DNA from: Hymenobacter qilianensis | GTDB lineage: Bacteria > Bacteroidota > Bacteroidia > Cytophagales > Hymenobacteraceae | Assembly (NCBI RefSeq): GCF_014489555.1 | Contig: NZ_CP060784.1 | Location: forward strand, 1,054,001-1,118,000 | DNA length: 64,000 nt | Reading direction: 5' to 3' | In this document: one piece after another, positions 56,103 to 64,000 of the stretch | Layout: each line of letters opens with the position of its first letter | Numbering within the stretch: the first letter of the stretch is position 1 | Notes under the pieces: model-generated | Told to the model about the DNA's origin: nothing | The model's input: the letters and a program-made list of their open reading frames with translations, nothing else | Databases searched by the model: none | Made by a program: the position numbers and the translations under genes

Positions 56103-59100
56103 TCAGAGCCGGAAGTAAACGCGGAAGGTAGAGCCTACGCCAAGCTGGCTTTCTACCTCAATTTTGCCCCCCGCGTTCTCAATTATTTTCTTGACCATGT
56201 ACAGCCCAATGCCTGAGCCCTCTACGTGGGTGTGGTAGCGCTGAAACATGGTAAACAGTTGGCGCTCCCGCGTCAGGTCGAGGCCCAGACCATTGTCTTG
56301 CACCTCTAAAACATCATACTCGGCCTCCGTATGGCAGTTAATCCGCACGAGGGCCGGACGGTCGGGGTGGCGGTATTTAAAGGCATTACTCAACAGATTA
56401 TACACTATCGAGCGTAGATTTTTCTTTGAGAAGGAAAGTGTGGGGCACGTCTCCACATCCACTTCCAGCTGCGCCTGCGCTTGCTCCATCAGAGGTATCA
56501 GATCGAGGCGTACACCTTCAATAACTTCAGATAAATTAACGGTTATAGTGGGCTGGTCGTGCTCCTTTTGCAGCTTCGAAACATCAGTCAGGTGGTCGAT
56601 GGTGGTTTTGAAACGGTCCACTGCACCATGCATCATCGACAGAATAAAGTTCACGTCGCCCTCCTGACTGCTGGAGGGCAATTGTTGTTGCAGCGCATGT
56701 AGCAGCCCCTCGATATTGGTAATAGGAGCTTTCAGGTCGTGCGAGGCAGTATAAATGAAGTTGTCCAGATCCACGTTTGTGCGCCGGAGCTGGTCGTTGA
56801 TGCTGCTCAGCTCCGAGTTGGTTGTAGCCAATTCTTGCGCCATTGCCTGCGCCTGCTGTCTGCCGTCTTCTATCACTTGTCGCGCCTCCACCGACTCTGT
56901 GATGTCGGTGACCATGGTGTAGAATCCGACCACCTTACCCGATTGAATATCAGGCACGTAGCTAGTCCGAATATGCTTGACAAAATTCTCCCGGTACGGC
57001 ATTTTGGCCTCAAAATCCAGGCGTTCCCCAGCCAGTGCCCGCTCGATATATCCTTTTACACCTCTGTAGGCATTTTCTCCTATTATATCGCGAACGGCCC
57101 GGCCTAATAAAGCTTCGGGGGGTTGATTAAACCAGGCTTTATAAGCCTCATTGGTAAACTGGTATTTCTCTTCCCGATCTAAATAGCCAATAAGTACAGG
57201 AAGAGAATCGGTAACGAGGCGCAGCTTCTCAGTGCTGGCCTCACTGGCTTTGCGGGCTTCCACCTGCTCTGTTACCTCAAAGGCAAATACCAGCACGCCA
57301 TCCACCTCGCCGCGCTCATTGTAGCGGGCTTGTTGGATAAAGTTGAAATAACGGTCCTCCAATATGCCATCATCAGTCCGTGCGAAAGGAATGAGCAAGG
57401 CTTGCTCCTCGTGTGTGCCTCCCAATTCGTATATGCGACGAAACGTTTCGGCCACCCGATTATTCTTTATTTCTGATAATGCTTCATAAATGGACCGGCC
57501 TAAAAGCCGACGGTTAGGAAATAGCTGCTGGTAACTAGGGTTAACCAATTCAAAAACCAGATCAGGGCCGCTGAGGATGCAAATAGCGGCGGGAGCCTGC
57601 ATAAACAGCCGCTCCAAGCGCAGACGCTGCCGTTCCGTTTCGGCTTGGGCACGCTGCAATTCGTTTGTGCGCCTTTTTACCCGCCCTTCCAACTCCGTAT
57701 TAAGCTGTTCGAGCTGGTGTTGCGTACGGGATAGCTCGGCGTTGTTAGTCAAGAATTCCTCATTTGCGGCCTGCAGTTCTTCGTTCGCAGCTGCTAGCTC
57801 CTCATTCAGATTCTGCACTAGCTGGCGGCTCCGTTCCACCTGTTGGCGGGCTTTTACTTGCGCTGTAACCTCGTAAGCAAACACAAGGATGCCATTGATC
57901 TGGCCAGCCAGATTGCGGGTAGCCTGATAAATAAAGTTGTAGTAATTCTCTCCCAGGTCATAGGTGCCCGTGTTGGCATGGTCGAGCTGTACCAGCATTT
58001 CATGCGCGTAGAATGTTTCCCCGGTACGATAAACCTTATCGAGCAAGCCAAAGATTGCTTGCCCGGCTAGTTCTGGCATAGCCTCGCGGATAACCCGCCC
58101 TAGCAATGGACGCTCGCCAACAAGTTTCTGGTAATGAGGATTAACGAGCCGAAACCGATGCTCAGGCCCCTCAAATATGCAGATCATGGCCGGTGCCTGC
58201 ATAAAAATATTGTGTAGTTGCTGGCGCTCAAGATCGGTTTCGGCTTGGGCAACTTCCGATTGATGCTTAGCGGCCACTAACTCCAGATTTGTAGCTGCCA
58301 GCTGCTGATTTAGCTCCTGCAACTTCGCTTCATCCTGTTCCATTTGCCGGCGCGTCTGCACCAGCTCGCTCACCTCGTAGGCAAAAACCAGAATGCCATC
58401 AATGGTACCCGTGGCATCGCGGGTAGCTTGGTTGATAAAGTTGAAATAACGTGGATTAACCTGTTCGCTAGCAGATTGGGAGAAATAGAAAGGTATTTCA
58501 CTACCGTAGAAAGTCTCGCCGGTACGATAAACTTCGTCGAGAAAGCCAAAGAATGGCTCGCTTTCCAGTTCTGGCAATGCCTCTCGTATGGTTTTACCCA
58601 GCAGTTGTCGCCCACCAAAAAGTTGGTGGTAGAGCGGATTGGCGATGGTAAAAATGTGAGTCGGACCTGAGAGTCGGGCAATACAGGCCGGGGCTTGGCT
58701 AAACAACGTGTCCAGTTGCTGGCGATGCATTTCGACGTGGGCCAGCCCTTCCCGCTCCCTTAGCTGACTCGCGCGTAGGGAAAGCTCTACGGTGCTCCGG
58801 TCCTGATCGGCGGTATCGGTGAAGCTTACTACCAACAGCTCACCACTGCGCTGGGCGGCCAGATGAAAGTAGTTATCAAGCCCGTCGGCTTGGTAGTTCA
58901 ACTTATACTGGTCGGGTTTGCCACTTGCAAATACCTGTTGGTAGAAAGCAAGAACCCCAGTAGGTAGCGAAGCGGGGAAGCGTTCCCCAACGGTACCATA
59001 GGGCCGTTCGAGCGGCCCCACCATGCGCTGTCCGGCCGGATTGATATAGTCAATAGTAAAATCTATTATTTCATTGCTGCCCGCTTTATACACCGGGGAA

Positions 59101-59195
59101 AGCACATTGACAGCCGTAAGGGATATGTCCAGAAGCGTGTGAAGCAGGTCGCTTGGGTCAGATAAGGCGGGTAACGGCACAGGCAAATAGGGCAT
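56103..59195 (-). CDS. PAS-repeat sensor histidine kinase
   Basis: The 1030-residue soluble sensor kinase has no transmembrane segment. PAS-like domains sit at about 20-135, 165-290, 335-455, 530-650 and 665-780, joined by coiled-coils. Domains 2-4 are repeats of one module (SQAPACIARLSGPTHIF, MQAPAMICIFEGPEHRF, MQAPAAICILSGPDLVF). The HisKA box has the phospho-His819 in DNFIYTASHDLKAPIT. The HATPase has N-box NLLSNAFKYR, G1 VQDNGLGLDL and G2 HVEGSGIGLYMVKKI. No receiver domain or response regulator is adjacent, so the partner is elsewhere. Location is cytoplasmic. Confidence 0.93.
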   Translation of the reverse strand: MPYLPVPLPALSDPSDLLHTLLDISLTAVNVLSPVYKAGSNEIIDFTIDYINPAGQRMVGPLERPYGTVGERFPASLPTGVLAFYQQVFASGKPDQYKLNYQADGLDNYFHLAAQRSGELLVVSFTDTADQDRSTVELSLRASQLREREGLAHVEMHRQQLDTLFSQAPACIARLSGPTHIFTIANPLYHQLFGGRQLLGKTIREALPELESEPFFGFLDEVYRTGETFYGSEIPFYFSQSASEQVNPRYFNFINQATRDATGTIDGILVFAYEVSELVQTRRQMEQDEAKLQELNQQLAATNLELVAAKHQSEVAQAETDLERQQLHNIFMQAPAMICIFEGPEHRFRLVNPHYQKLVGERPLLGRVIREAMPELAGQAIFGLLDKVYRTGETFYAHEMLVQLDHANTGTYDLGENYYNFIYQATRNLAGQINGILVFAYEVTAQVKARQQVERSRQLVQNLNEELAAANEELQAANEEFLTNNAELSRTQHQLEQLNTELEGRVKRRTNELQRAQAETERQRLRLERLFMQAPAAICILSGPDLVFELVNPSYQQLFPNRRLLGRSIYEALSEIKNNRVAETFRRIYELGGTHEEQALLIPFARTDDGILEDRYFNFIQQARYNERGEVDGVLVFAFEVTEQVEARKASEASTEKLRLVTDSLPVLIGYLDREEKYQFTNEAYKAWFNQPPEALLGRAVRDIIGENAYRGVKGYIERALAGERLDFEAKMPYRENFVKHIRTSYVPDIQSGKVVGFYTMVTDITESVEARQVIEDGRQQAQAMAQELATTNSELSSINDQLRRTNVDLDNFIYTASHDLKAPITNIEGLLHALQQQLPSSSQEGDVNFILSMMHGAVDRFKTTIDHLTDVSKLQKEHDQPTITVNLSEVIEGVRLDLIPLMEQAQAQLEVDVETCPTLSFSKKNLRSIVYNLLSNAFKYRHPDRPALVRINCHTEAEYDVLEVQDNGLGLDLTRERQLFTMFQRYHTHVEGSGIGLYMVKKIIENAGGKIEVESQLGVGSTFRVYFRL

Positions 59196-59359
59196 AGCAA
59201 ATGCAGGGAGGGTTAAGCTGACCTTATAAATAGCGATACTATGTAAAACTGATCAGGTAATACGGCGGGATGCATCACCTCAGATGAGTTAAATAACAAA
59301 CGCTGTAGGAAAGCTTTTACCAAGATAGCATTTGGGCTGCGGGGGGCTTTTTTCACTTA

Positions 59360-59806
59360 TCAGCAAGCAGATGCAGCGCTCATTGGCTGACACTGCTGAC
59401 AAACGCCCGTCATCAGATACTCCCGCGATGCTGCCTGAAAGCCCCCCGGCAGCGCTACAGCCGGAATAGCTACCTGGTTGAGGCAATAGGTATGCTGACA
59501 GGCAGAGCACTTAAAGTGCACATGATCATCGGTGTGCGCGTGGCGGGCACATTCGCGCGAGCAAAGTGCATAGCGCAGAATATCGGTGTTGTCGATAACG
59601 CGATGAATCAGCCCTTTTTCCTCAAAGGTTTTAAGGGTTCTATATAAGGTGATACGATCGGTGTTGGAATCCAGGCTTTGCTCCAGATCATGGCTGGACT
59701 GGGCGTATGTTTTTGCCAGGAACGCCCGCAACACAGCCTGACGCACGGGCGTTTGGCGCAGTCCGTGTTGGGCAAGCAGGGCAGTAGCAGAATCGGCAGC
59801 GGACAT
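59360..59806 (-). CDS. Fur-family transcription regulator
   Basis: The 148-residue protein has the Fur winged-helix start: HGLRQTPVRQAVLRAFLAKT and SNTDRITLYRTLKTFEEKGL. The metal-binding C-terminus has HAHTDDHVHFKCSACQHTYC and a final CQQC zinc site. Fur, Zur and PerR cannot be separated by sequence alone. The start at 59806 (MSAADSATALL) was chosen because the frame upstream adds 37 unlikely residues. A TTGTA-N4-TACAA palindrome lies about 60 bases upstream. Confidence 0.88.
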   Translation of the reverse strand: MSAADSATALLAQHGLRQTPVRQAVLRAFLAKTYAQSSHDLEQSLDSNTDRITLYRTLKTFEEKGLIHRVIDNTDILRYALCSRECARHAHTDDHVHFKCSACQHTYCLNQVAIPAVALPGGFQAASREYLMTGVCQQCQPMSAASAC

Positions 59807-59866
59807 AAGGATTCGAAAACGTAAACGAATAAGCACTAATACCGGCAGATTCGTTCGGCTAGTGAA

Positions 59867-59880
59867 TTGTAAAAATACAA
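59867..59880. promoter_or_regulatory. Palindrome upstream of the Fur-family gene
   Basis: TTGTA-AAAA-TACAA is a perfect 5-4-5 inverted repeat, 60 bases upstream of the fur start. Its position would suit autoregulation. It is not a canonical Fur box. Confidence 0.35.
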
Positions 59881-59944
59881 CCAACCGGCGTTCCAAAGCC
59901 TTTCTCCCAGATTGCACAACGGCTAATCGTGCGCCAGCATTACT

Positions 59945-59981
59945 AAAAAGGGGTCTGCTTCCATGAAGCAGACCCCTTTTA
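59945..59981. terminator. Hairpin terminator beyond the fasciclin gene
   Basis: AAAAGGGGTCTGCTT (59946-59960) pairs with AAGCAGACCCCTTTT (59966-59980) over a five-base loop. It closes the fasciclin transcript. Confidence 0.9.
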
Positions 59982-59998
59982 CTTTCTATATAGAGCGC

Positions 59999-60547
59999 CT
60001 ACTTAGCGGGCATCAAGACGGCATCGATGGAATGTACGGTACCGTTGGTGGCTTTGATATCGGGCGTGGTTACTGTAGCCGAACCGCCTTTGGCATCGCG
60101 AATCGTGACGGTGCCGCCCTCCAGGCTCACGGTCAGCGACTCGCCCTGCACCGTTTTGATGGTTTGGCCATCCTTCAGATCAGCCGCCATCACGTTGCCG
60201 GGCACCACATGATACGTCAGGATTTTGCTGAGTTGCTTTTTATTGGCTGGCTTAAGCAGATTATCTACCGTACCGGCTGGCAGCTTGGCGAAAGCTGCAT
60301 TATCGGGGGCAAATACGGTAAATGGGCCCTTTGCTTTGGCCTGCTCGGCTAAGCCTGCCGCTTTTAGGGCCGTTAACAAAGTCGTATGCTCGGTTGAGAG
60401 AGCCGCACTGCCGGCCAGGTCCTTATTAGTGGAGGCAGCAGTGGAGGTGGCTGTAGCCGCCGGAGCTGGAGTCATCGTTTGGGCCGAGGCAACGCCAGCT
60501 AAACCAAGGAGAGCAATTGCGTGAAGGATGATCTGTTTCTTTTTCAT
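59999..60547 (-). CDS. Secreted fasciclin (FAS1) domain protein
   Basis: The 182-residue protein has a signal peptide (MKKKQIILHAIALLGLAGVA, cleaved near ASA-QTM). A single FAS1 domain follows over about residues 45-182: LTALKAAGLAEQAKAKGPFT, VFAPDNAAFAKLPAGTVDNL, ILTYHVVPGNVMAADL and GTVHSIDAVLMP. FAS1 domains mediate adhesion. Here the protein is likely periplasmic or exported. Confidence 0.93.
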   Translation of the reverse strand: MKKKQIILHAIALLGLAGVASAQTMTPAPAATATSTAASTNKDLAGSAALSTEHTTLLTALKAAGLAEQAKAKGPFTVFAPDNAAFAKLPAGTVDNLLKPANKKQLSKILTYHVVPGNVMAADLKDGQTIKTVQGESLTVSLEGGTVTIRDAKGGSATVTTPDIKATNGTVHSIDAVLMPAK

Positions 60548-60698
60548 AGATGAATGTGGGAAGTTAAATGCGGTGAGATTCTACAACCGCGCAACAGCTG
60601 AATGGTTGAGATTAATTTGTTTTAATCACCTACTAATCAACCTTTTCAGCCTTTCCTTTCAATGAAAAACGAGTGGTTTGTTGCTTCGAGACTTTTTG

Positions 60699-60770
60699 AA
60701 AAAGCCCCTAGGGGACAAAAAAAGCCAGACGTGAGAACGTCTGGCTTTTTTTGTCCCCTAGGGGCTTTTT
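60699..60770. terminator. Composite nested terminator
   Basis: A 34-base perfect stem with loop GAGA combines two terminator-like units: outer AAAAAGCCCCTAGGGGACA and inner AAAAAAAGCCAGACGT. T-runs of seven and five lie on both sides. It lies just beyond the stop at 60780 of the Ser/Gly/Tyr-rich gene. Confidence 0.92.
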
Positions 60771-60779
60771 ACTTACAGC

Positions 60780-61532
60780 TTACAGGCTGCTATCGTAGTC
60801 GGAGGAACTGGATGAGCTGCTGCCCATGCCACCGCGGTAGCCTGACTGGCTGCCCGAAGAGGAGCCGTAGTCGCTGCCACTGCTGCTGCCTGAACGGTAG
60901 CTGCTGCCGCTGCTTGGGGCCGGACGGTAACCCGACTTCGATTTGTCGGAGTCGGAGGAGCCGTAGCTGCTGCCCGAGCCATAGCTGCCGCCTGCGCCGT
61001 AGCTGCTGGAGCCATAGCTACCAGTAGAGCCGTATTTACCCGACTCTGAACTTACGTTGCCGCGGTAACCAGATTTGTCTTTTTTGCCGCTCTTGCCTTT
61101 GTAAGACTTGTAGCCTTTGTCGCTGCTCTTAGAGCGCAACGCCAGCCAGCTTAAGCCACCAATAAGCAGCGCACCACCTACAATTTGCTGGGTAGTAGTC
61201 AGCTTGCCAAACTGGCTGGTAGCCTTGCTGCTGAGGTCTTTTACCGACTGGGGAAGCTGGTTGAGCGTGTCATTTAAGCCCAGCTGATCCACCCAGTTTT
61301 TTACAGCGCCACCGGCTCCGCCTTGCTCGCGGTTTTGGTCCTGATTGCTGCTGTCGTTCTGACGATTTTGCTCATTCGAGCTGCCGCTTGCAGTGCTGGC
61401 TGAGCCCGCAGCGCCCGATGCTTTGGTAGCTGAGCCTGGAGTCGAAGTAGATTTCTGGGAAGAAGCACCAGCGTTTGCGCCAGTAGAAGAAGGAGTAGAT
61501 CCGGGGTTGGGTTGATTTGGCTTGTTTTCCAT
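60780..61532 (-). CDS. Low-complexity Ser/Gly/Tyr-rich membrane protein
   Basis: The 250-residue protein begins with a Ser/Asn/Thr/Gln-rich disordered start (MENKPNQPNPGSTPSSTGAN) and a helical segment (GGAVKNWVDQLGLNDTLNQL). One transmembrane helix follows near residue 120 (IVGGALLIGGLSWLALR). The C-terminal half, rich in Ser, Gly, Tyr and Lys, has many GSSYGS/YGSSD-like repeats. No enzyme motif is present. Such tails are typical of prion-like or adhesive proteins. The start was set at MENKPN. Confidence 0.75.
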   Translation of the reverse strand: MENKPNQPNPGSTPSSTGANAGASSQKSTSTPGSATKASGAAGSASTASGSSNEQNRQNDSSNQDQNREQGGAGGAVKNWVDQLGLNDTLNQLPQSVKDLSSKATSQFGKLTTTQQIVGGALLIGGLSWLALRSKSSDKGYKSYKGKSGKKDKSGYRGNVSSESGKYGSTGSYGSSSYGAGGSYGSGSSYGSSDSDKSKSGYRPAPSSGSSYRSGSSSGSDYGSSSGSQSGYRGGMGSSSSSSSDYDSSL

Positions 61533-61792
61533 AGTAGTGGTGAGGGTAATAGAACGAATAATTACATGTAACCGGCAGGTTACACTAGGTCTATATCGTA
61601 TTTCCTTGGAGCCGGGTTGCGAATAAGCCATACTTTTTCCGGCGGCCCGTTCCCAACTTTCTTTCGTAGTCGTCAGTAAGTTAGAGCGCATCTAAGCTGA
61701 ACAATTAGGAGAGGTTGTCGCTTTTCCTTCGCGAAAGGCAGCTACCTCTTTTTTATTTTCTCCTGTCAAAAAAGCCCCCCAGCTCAGCGTAT

Positions 61793-62526
61793 ATGTCAAA
61801 ACGGTTCGAGAATAAAGTTTGCATTGTGACGGGAGCCACATCCGGTATCGGACGCGCGGTGGCCGTGCAGCTTGGGCGTGAGGGCGGCTGCGTGGCGGTG
61901 CTGGGCCGCAATGCCGAGGAGGGCCGCGAGGTGGTACGCCAAATAAAAGCGGACGGGGGCGAGGCGCTTTTTGTGCGGACCGACGTGGGCAAAGATGCTC
62001 ATCTGCAAGCTGCGGTTCGCAAAACCCTGGCGCGCTGGAACCGAGTAGATGTGCTGATCAACAATGCCGCCGCCATGACCTACGTGCCCTTGGTAGATTT
62101 GCCCCCAAGGAGTGGGATACACTCATGAACGTGAATATGCGGGCCCTGTTTCGACTCTGCCAGCTCTGCTTGCCACATATGAAGCACGGCAGCATTGTGA
62201 CGGTCAGCTCCGTGCATGCCCACCAAACCACGGCCAACGTGGTGCCTTACGCTACCAGCAAGGGCGCTATGGAAGCCTTTGTGCGCGGCCTCAGCCAGGA
62301 AATTGCGCATACCCAAACCCGTATCAATGCCGTGGCGCCCGGCGCCGTCGATACGCCTATGCTCTGGGAAAACCCCAACGTGAAAAGCGGCCGTGAGAAG
62401 ATAACCGGCCAGGTAGGCAGCCCCGAAGAGCTGGCCGCCGCCATCTGCTTTCTGGCTGCCGCCGATTCCAGCTTTATCAACGGCACCACCTTAGTTGCGG
62501 ACGGTGGCCGACTTGCCGCACTATAG
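61793..62526 (+). CDS. Short-chain dehydrogenase/reductase (frame broken by one missing C)
   Basis: An NAD(P)-dependent oxidoreductase of the classical SDR type. It has the TGxxxGxG loop in VCIVTGATSGIGRAVAVQLG and NNAA in VDVLINNAAAMTY. The frame breaks at a C5 run at 62102-62106. A sixth C gives DLPPKEWDTLMNVNMRALFR. The catalytic Ser, Tyr and Lys are in IVTVSSVHAHQTTANVVPYA and TSKGAMEAF, and the typical ending is INGTTLVADGGR. With the correction it is 244 residues. Substrate is not deducible. Confidence 0.92.
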
Positions 62527-62607
62527 CGTGCAGTAGTGCTGCATGGCGCTGAGGCTCTCCAAATCCAGAAAAAAGCCCCCACCCTCTCACTAGTATAAAG
62601 CGGCTGC

Positions 62608-62967
62608 CTATCCGCGGGCACCTTTGTGCATCTGCTCAGGGTCGGGCAGGGGGCGGTTGCCGGCGTAAAGGTGGGCATCGAGGCGACCAGCAAGGCGGGC
62701 TTCGGCCTCAAACTTATTGTTGAAGTACCCTACCCGTGCCGATTCGACCAGGTACTTCCACAGGAACTTGGCGGGGCCGTGCTCCCGAAACTGGCGGATG
62801 TGGCACATCTCGTGCGCTACCCAATAAGGATCCTGCAAAAACTGCTCGCGGGTAGCTCCACTGAGGTGAATACTGTTGCCCAAAACCATAGCCACACTCC
62901 GCGATTGCAGAACGATGCGGGCAATGCGAGCGAAGGGCGAATTCTCAATAATTCGGGGCGGCTTCAT
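62608..62967 (-). CDS. Small HEMCH zinc-peptidase-like protein
   Basis: The 119-residue protein carries WVAHEMCHIRQFREHG, an HExxH zinc signature, in a DUF4157-like context (SIHLSGATREQFLQDPYWVA). It ends KFEAEARLAGRLDAHL with a possible third metal ligand. It may be a small metalloprotease or an inactive relative. The start at 62967 (MKPPRIIENSPF) was chosen over one 11 residues upstream. No signal peptide is visible. Confidence 0.78.
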   Translation of the reverse strand: MKPPRIIENSPFARIARIVLQSRSVAMVLGNSIHLSGATREQFLQDPYWVAHEMCHIRQFREHGPAKFLWKYLVESARVGYFNNKFEAEARLAGRLDAHLYAGNRPLPDPEQMHKGARG

Positions 62968-63284
62968 GGGGGATGATTTGGGCGGCGTAGTATACGCCAA
63001 ACGTTGAGGTTATAGCCATGGTTAAGCTATAATTTTACTATTATAAATTTATACTATAATAAGTTTATTTGCCCAATTAAGGGGTAAAACTTGGATGCCC
63101 AAATTTTTATGGCTTAGCTTTAACCTATGGGGCTCGCTACAAACGGTCGGTTTTAGCCCCCATACCACCGCTTTTTTATCACTTTTTTTCTTGGATAAAT
63201 AGTCCGGTTTTTTGCTCATACGACCCACCTTTTGGCCGCTTGCGGCTACGCCCGAAAATCGATTTTGCTCCCTTACGACGGACA
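62968..63284. other. Intergenic AT-rich region ahead of the NlpC/P60 gene
   Basis: A strongly AT-rich block lies at about 63025-63075 with a seven-base inverted repeat TTATAGC/GCTATAA at 63010-63032. A minus-strand open frame (63049-63324) covers it but has no recognisable domain and overlaps the NlpC/P60 start. The region probably holds promoters. Confidence 0.5.
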
Positions 63285-63902
63285 ATGAAACATAGCCTTC
63301 TCTATTGCCTCGCCGCTGCCTCACTCACGCTTTCCTTCTTCTACGACCGCACACCTGCTGAAAACAGTGCTGCTTCGGCCCCAGTCATAGCCGAAGCCTC
63401 CCTTTTCCCCTCCTGGACACCGGATATGCCGGCTCCTTATGCCGACGACCACACCACAGCTAATTCCCGCGACTCGCTGGCTTATAACTATTACGCCCAG
63501 ACCCTCGGGCTGAAGCTTGATTTCGACGAGAATAAAGCCCTGCTCCGCACCGTCACCGATTGGCTCGGTACCCCTTACCGCTACGGCAGCAGTACCCGCC
63601 GCGGCACCGATTGCTCCGGCTTTGTAAGCCGTGTTTTTCAAGAAGTTTACGGCATTACCCTTCAGCGCAGCTCGCGCTCCATGTTTCAGAACGTGAAGCG
63701 CATCAGCAAGACGGAGATGGAGGAAGGTGACTTGGTATTCTTCCGTCGCGGGCCCGGCCAGCCTATCTATCACGTTGGTATTTATCTGAAAGATGGCAAA
63801 TTTGCCCACTCCGCTACCAGTAAAGGCGTAACTATAAGTTCCTTACAACAAGGCTATTATAATCGAAACTTCTACGCCGCTGGTCGCGTTGAAACCAATT
63901 AA
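63285..63902 (+). CDS. NlpC/P60 peptidoglycan endopeptidase
   Basis: The 205-residue protein has a signal peptide (MKHSLLYCLAAASLTLSFFY). An NlpC/P60 (C40) cysteine peptidase domain runs over about 90-205: LLRTVTDWLGTPYRYGSSTR, the catalytic Cys in RGTDCSGFVSRVFQEVYG, and the His in PIYHVGIYLKDGKFAHS. It cleaves peptide cross-links in the wall. The start at 63285 was set by the signal. A terminator follows. Confidence 0.92.
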   Translation: MKHSLLYCLAAASLTLSFFYDRTPAENSAASAPVIAEASLFPSWTPDMPAPYADDHTTANSRDSLAYNYYAQTLGLKLDFDENKALLRTVTDWLGTPYRYGSSTRRGTDCSGFVSRVFQEVYGITLQRSSRSMFQNVKRISKTEMEEGDLVFFRRGPGQPIYHVGIYLKDGKFAHSATSKGVTISSLQQGYYNRNFYAAGRVETN

Positions 63903-63929
63903 CTGGCCGCCAACCGTTTTCCAGACATT

Positions 63930-63960
63930 AAGCCCTGCTCTTCGGAACGGGGCTTTTTTT
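63930..63960 (+). terminator. Terminator after the NlpC/P60 gene
   Basis: AAGCCC (63930-63935) pairs with GGGCTT (63950-63955), and seven T follow. The stem is short but the T-run is strong. Confidence 0.75.
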
Positions 63961-64000
63961 GTGGATTACTGTTGAGGTGCTGAGCCAAAACCATTTTGAG

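Noticed and set aside
2045..62106. Phase variation by G/C runs
   Set aside because: Phase-variable runs are usually in surface or restriction genes. Here they hit bamA, murF-alr, glmM and hemH together, all in the off state, which would be lethal.
2160..62526. Many apparent gene fragments or pseudogenes
   Set aside because: All can be joined by one added base in a G/C run and several are essential genes. Reported as intact CDS with a run-length problem.
63049..63324. Minus-strand open frame of 91 codons
   Set aside because: Overlaps the start of the NlpC/P60 gene, has no recognisable domain and covers an AT-rich promoter-like stretch.
1..64000. CRISPR, prophage, insertion sequence or defence system
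   Set aside because: I saw no repeat-spacer arrays, transposase, integrase, phage structural gene or restriction/toxin motif.

Overview
The window looks like chromosome from a Bacteroidota species of the Cytophagales, most like Hymenobacter or a close relative. The grounds are a fused MurF-alanine racemase, a NAD kinase / OMP / UppS / BamA / Skp cluster, an ExbB-ExbD-ExbD-TonB cluster followed by a PstS-like lipoprotein and a TPR protein, DUF4230- and YfhO-type proteins, and promoters with the Bacteroidota -7 element TAnnTTTG. Nearly everything is core or housekeeping. I see no prophage, insertion sequence, CRISPR array or plasmid gene.

Layout: 1-9.2 kb holds der (cut by the window edge), era, hemH, a TauE/SafE permease, a PRC-barrel protein, a membrane-anchored protein of unknown role, a cysteine desulfurase, glmM and mazG. 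9.4-16.5 kb is the proton-channel/TonB cluster with two TonB genes. 16.5-26.7 kb, all on the minus strand, is rluD and the outer-membrane biogenesis block (two Skp/OmpH, BamA, UppS, two beta-barrel proteins, NAD kinase, a BamA/TamA-like protein). 26.8-30.2 kb has a CBS protein, a hydrolase, a TrpG/PabA amidotransferase, CvpA and YqeY. 30.3-35.5 kb, on the plus strand, has pdxJ, mnmH, selD, a hydrolase and an RsmI-like methylase. 35.5-38 kb is feoAB. 38.2-42.4 kb has a tandem pair of CarboxypepD_reg-like proteins, an OmpA lipoprotein and a hydrolase. 42.7-50.3 kb has murF-alr, an EamA transporter, recX, and divergent katalase and oxyR genes. 50.4-64 kb has a PLP enzyme, YfhO, FkbM methyltransferase, tRNA-Thr, a 1030-residue PAS histidine kinase, a Fur regulator, fasciclin, an SDR, and an NlpC/P60 lytic protein.

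The strongest whole-window signal is a G/C-run anomaly. Sixteen genes are broken into two or more frames at 18 places. At every one, adding one base to a run of C or G restores the full family sequence and a length divisible by three. The broken genes include normally essential ones (bamA, murF-alr, glmM, hemH), so I read these as base-calling or assembly losses and annotate each as one intact CDS. Separately, the sequence WGCCCCCC (reverse GGGGGGCW, often with AG after the C-run) is unusually common: single inside many genes, single between genes, and as inverted pairs forming terminators. That distribution resembles DNA-uptake sequences in Neisseria and Pasteurellaceae and is the best candidate here for something undescribed.

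Functionally the window supports envelope building (MurF-Alr, GlmM, UppS, BamA, Skp), energised uptake (ExbBD/TonB, FeoAB), oxidative-stress defence (OxyR with Cys199/Cys208 beside catalase), selenium modification of tRNA (SelD, MnmH) and ribosome/GTPase maintenance (Der, Era, RluD).
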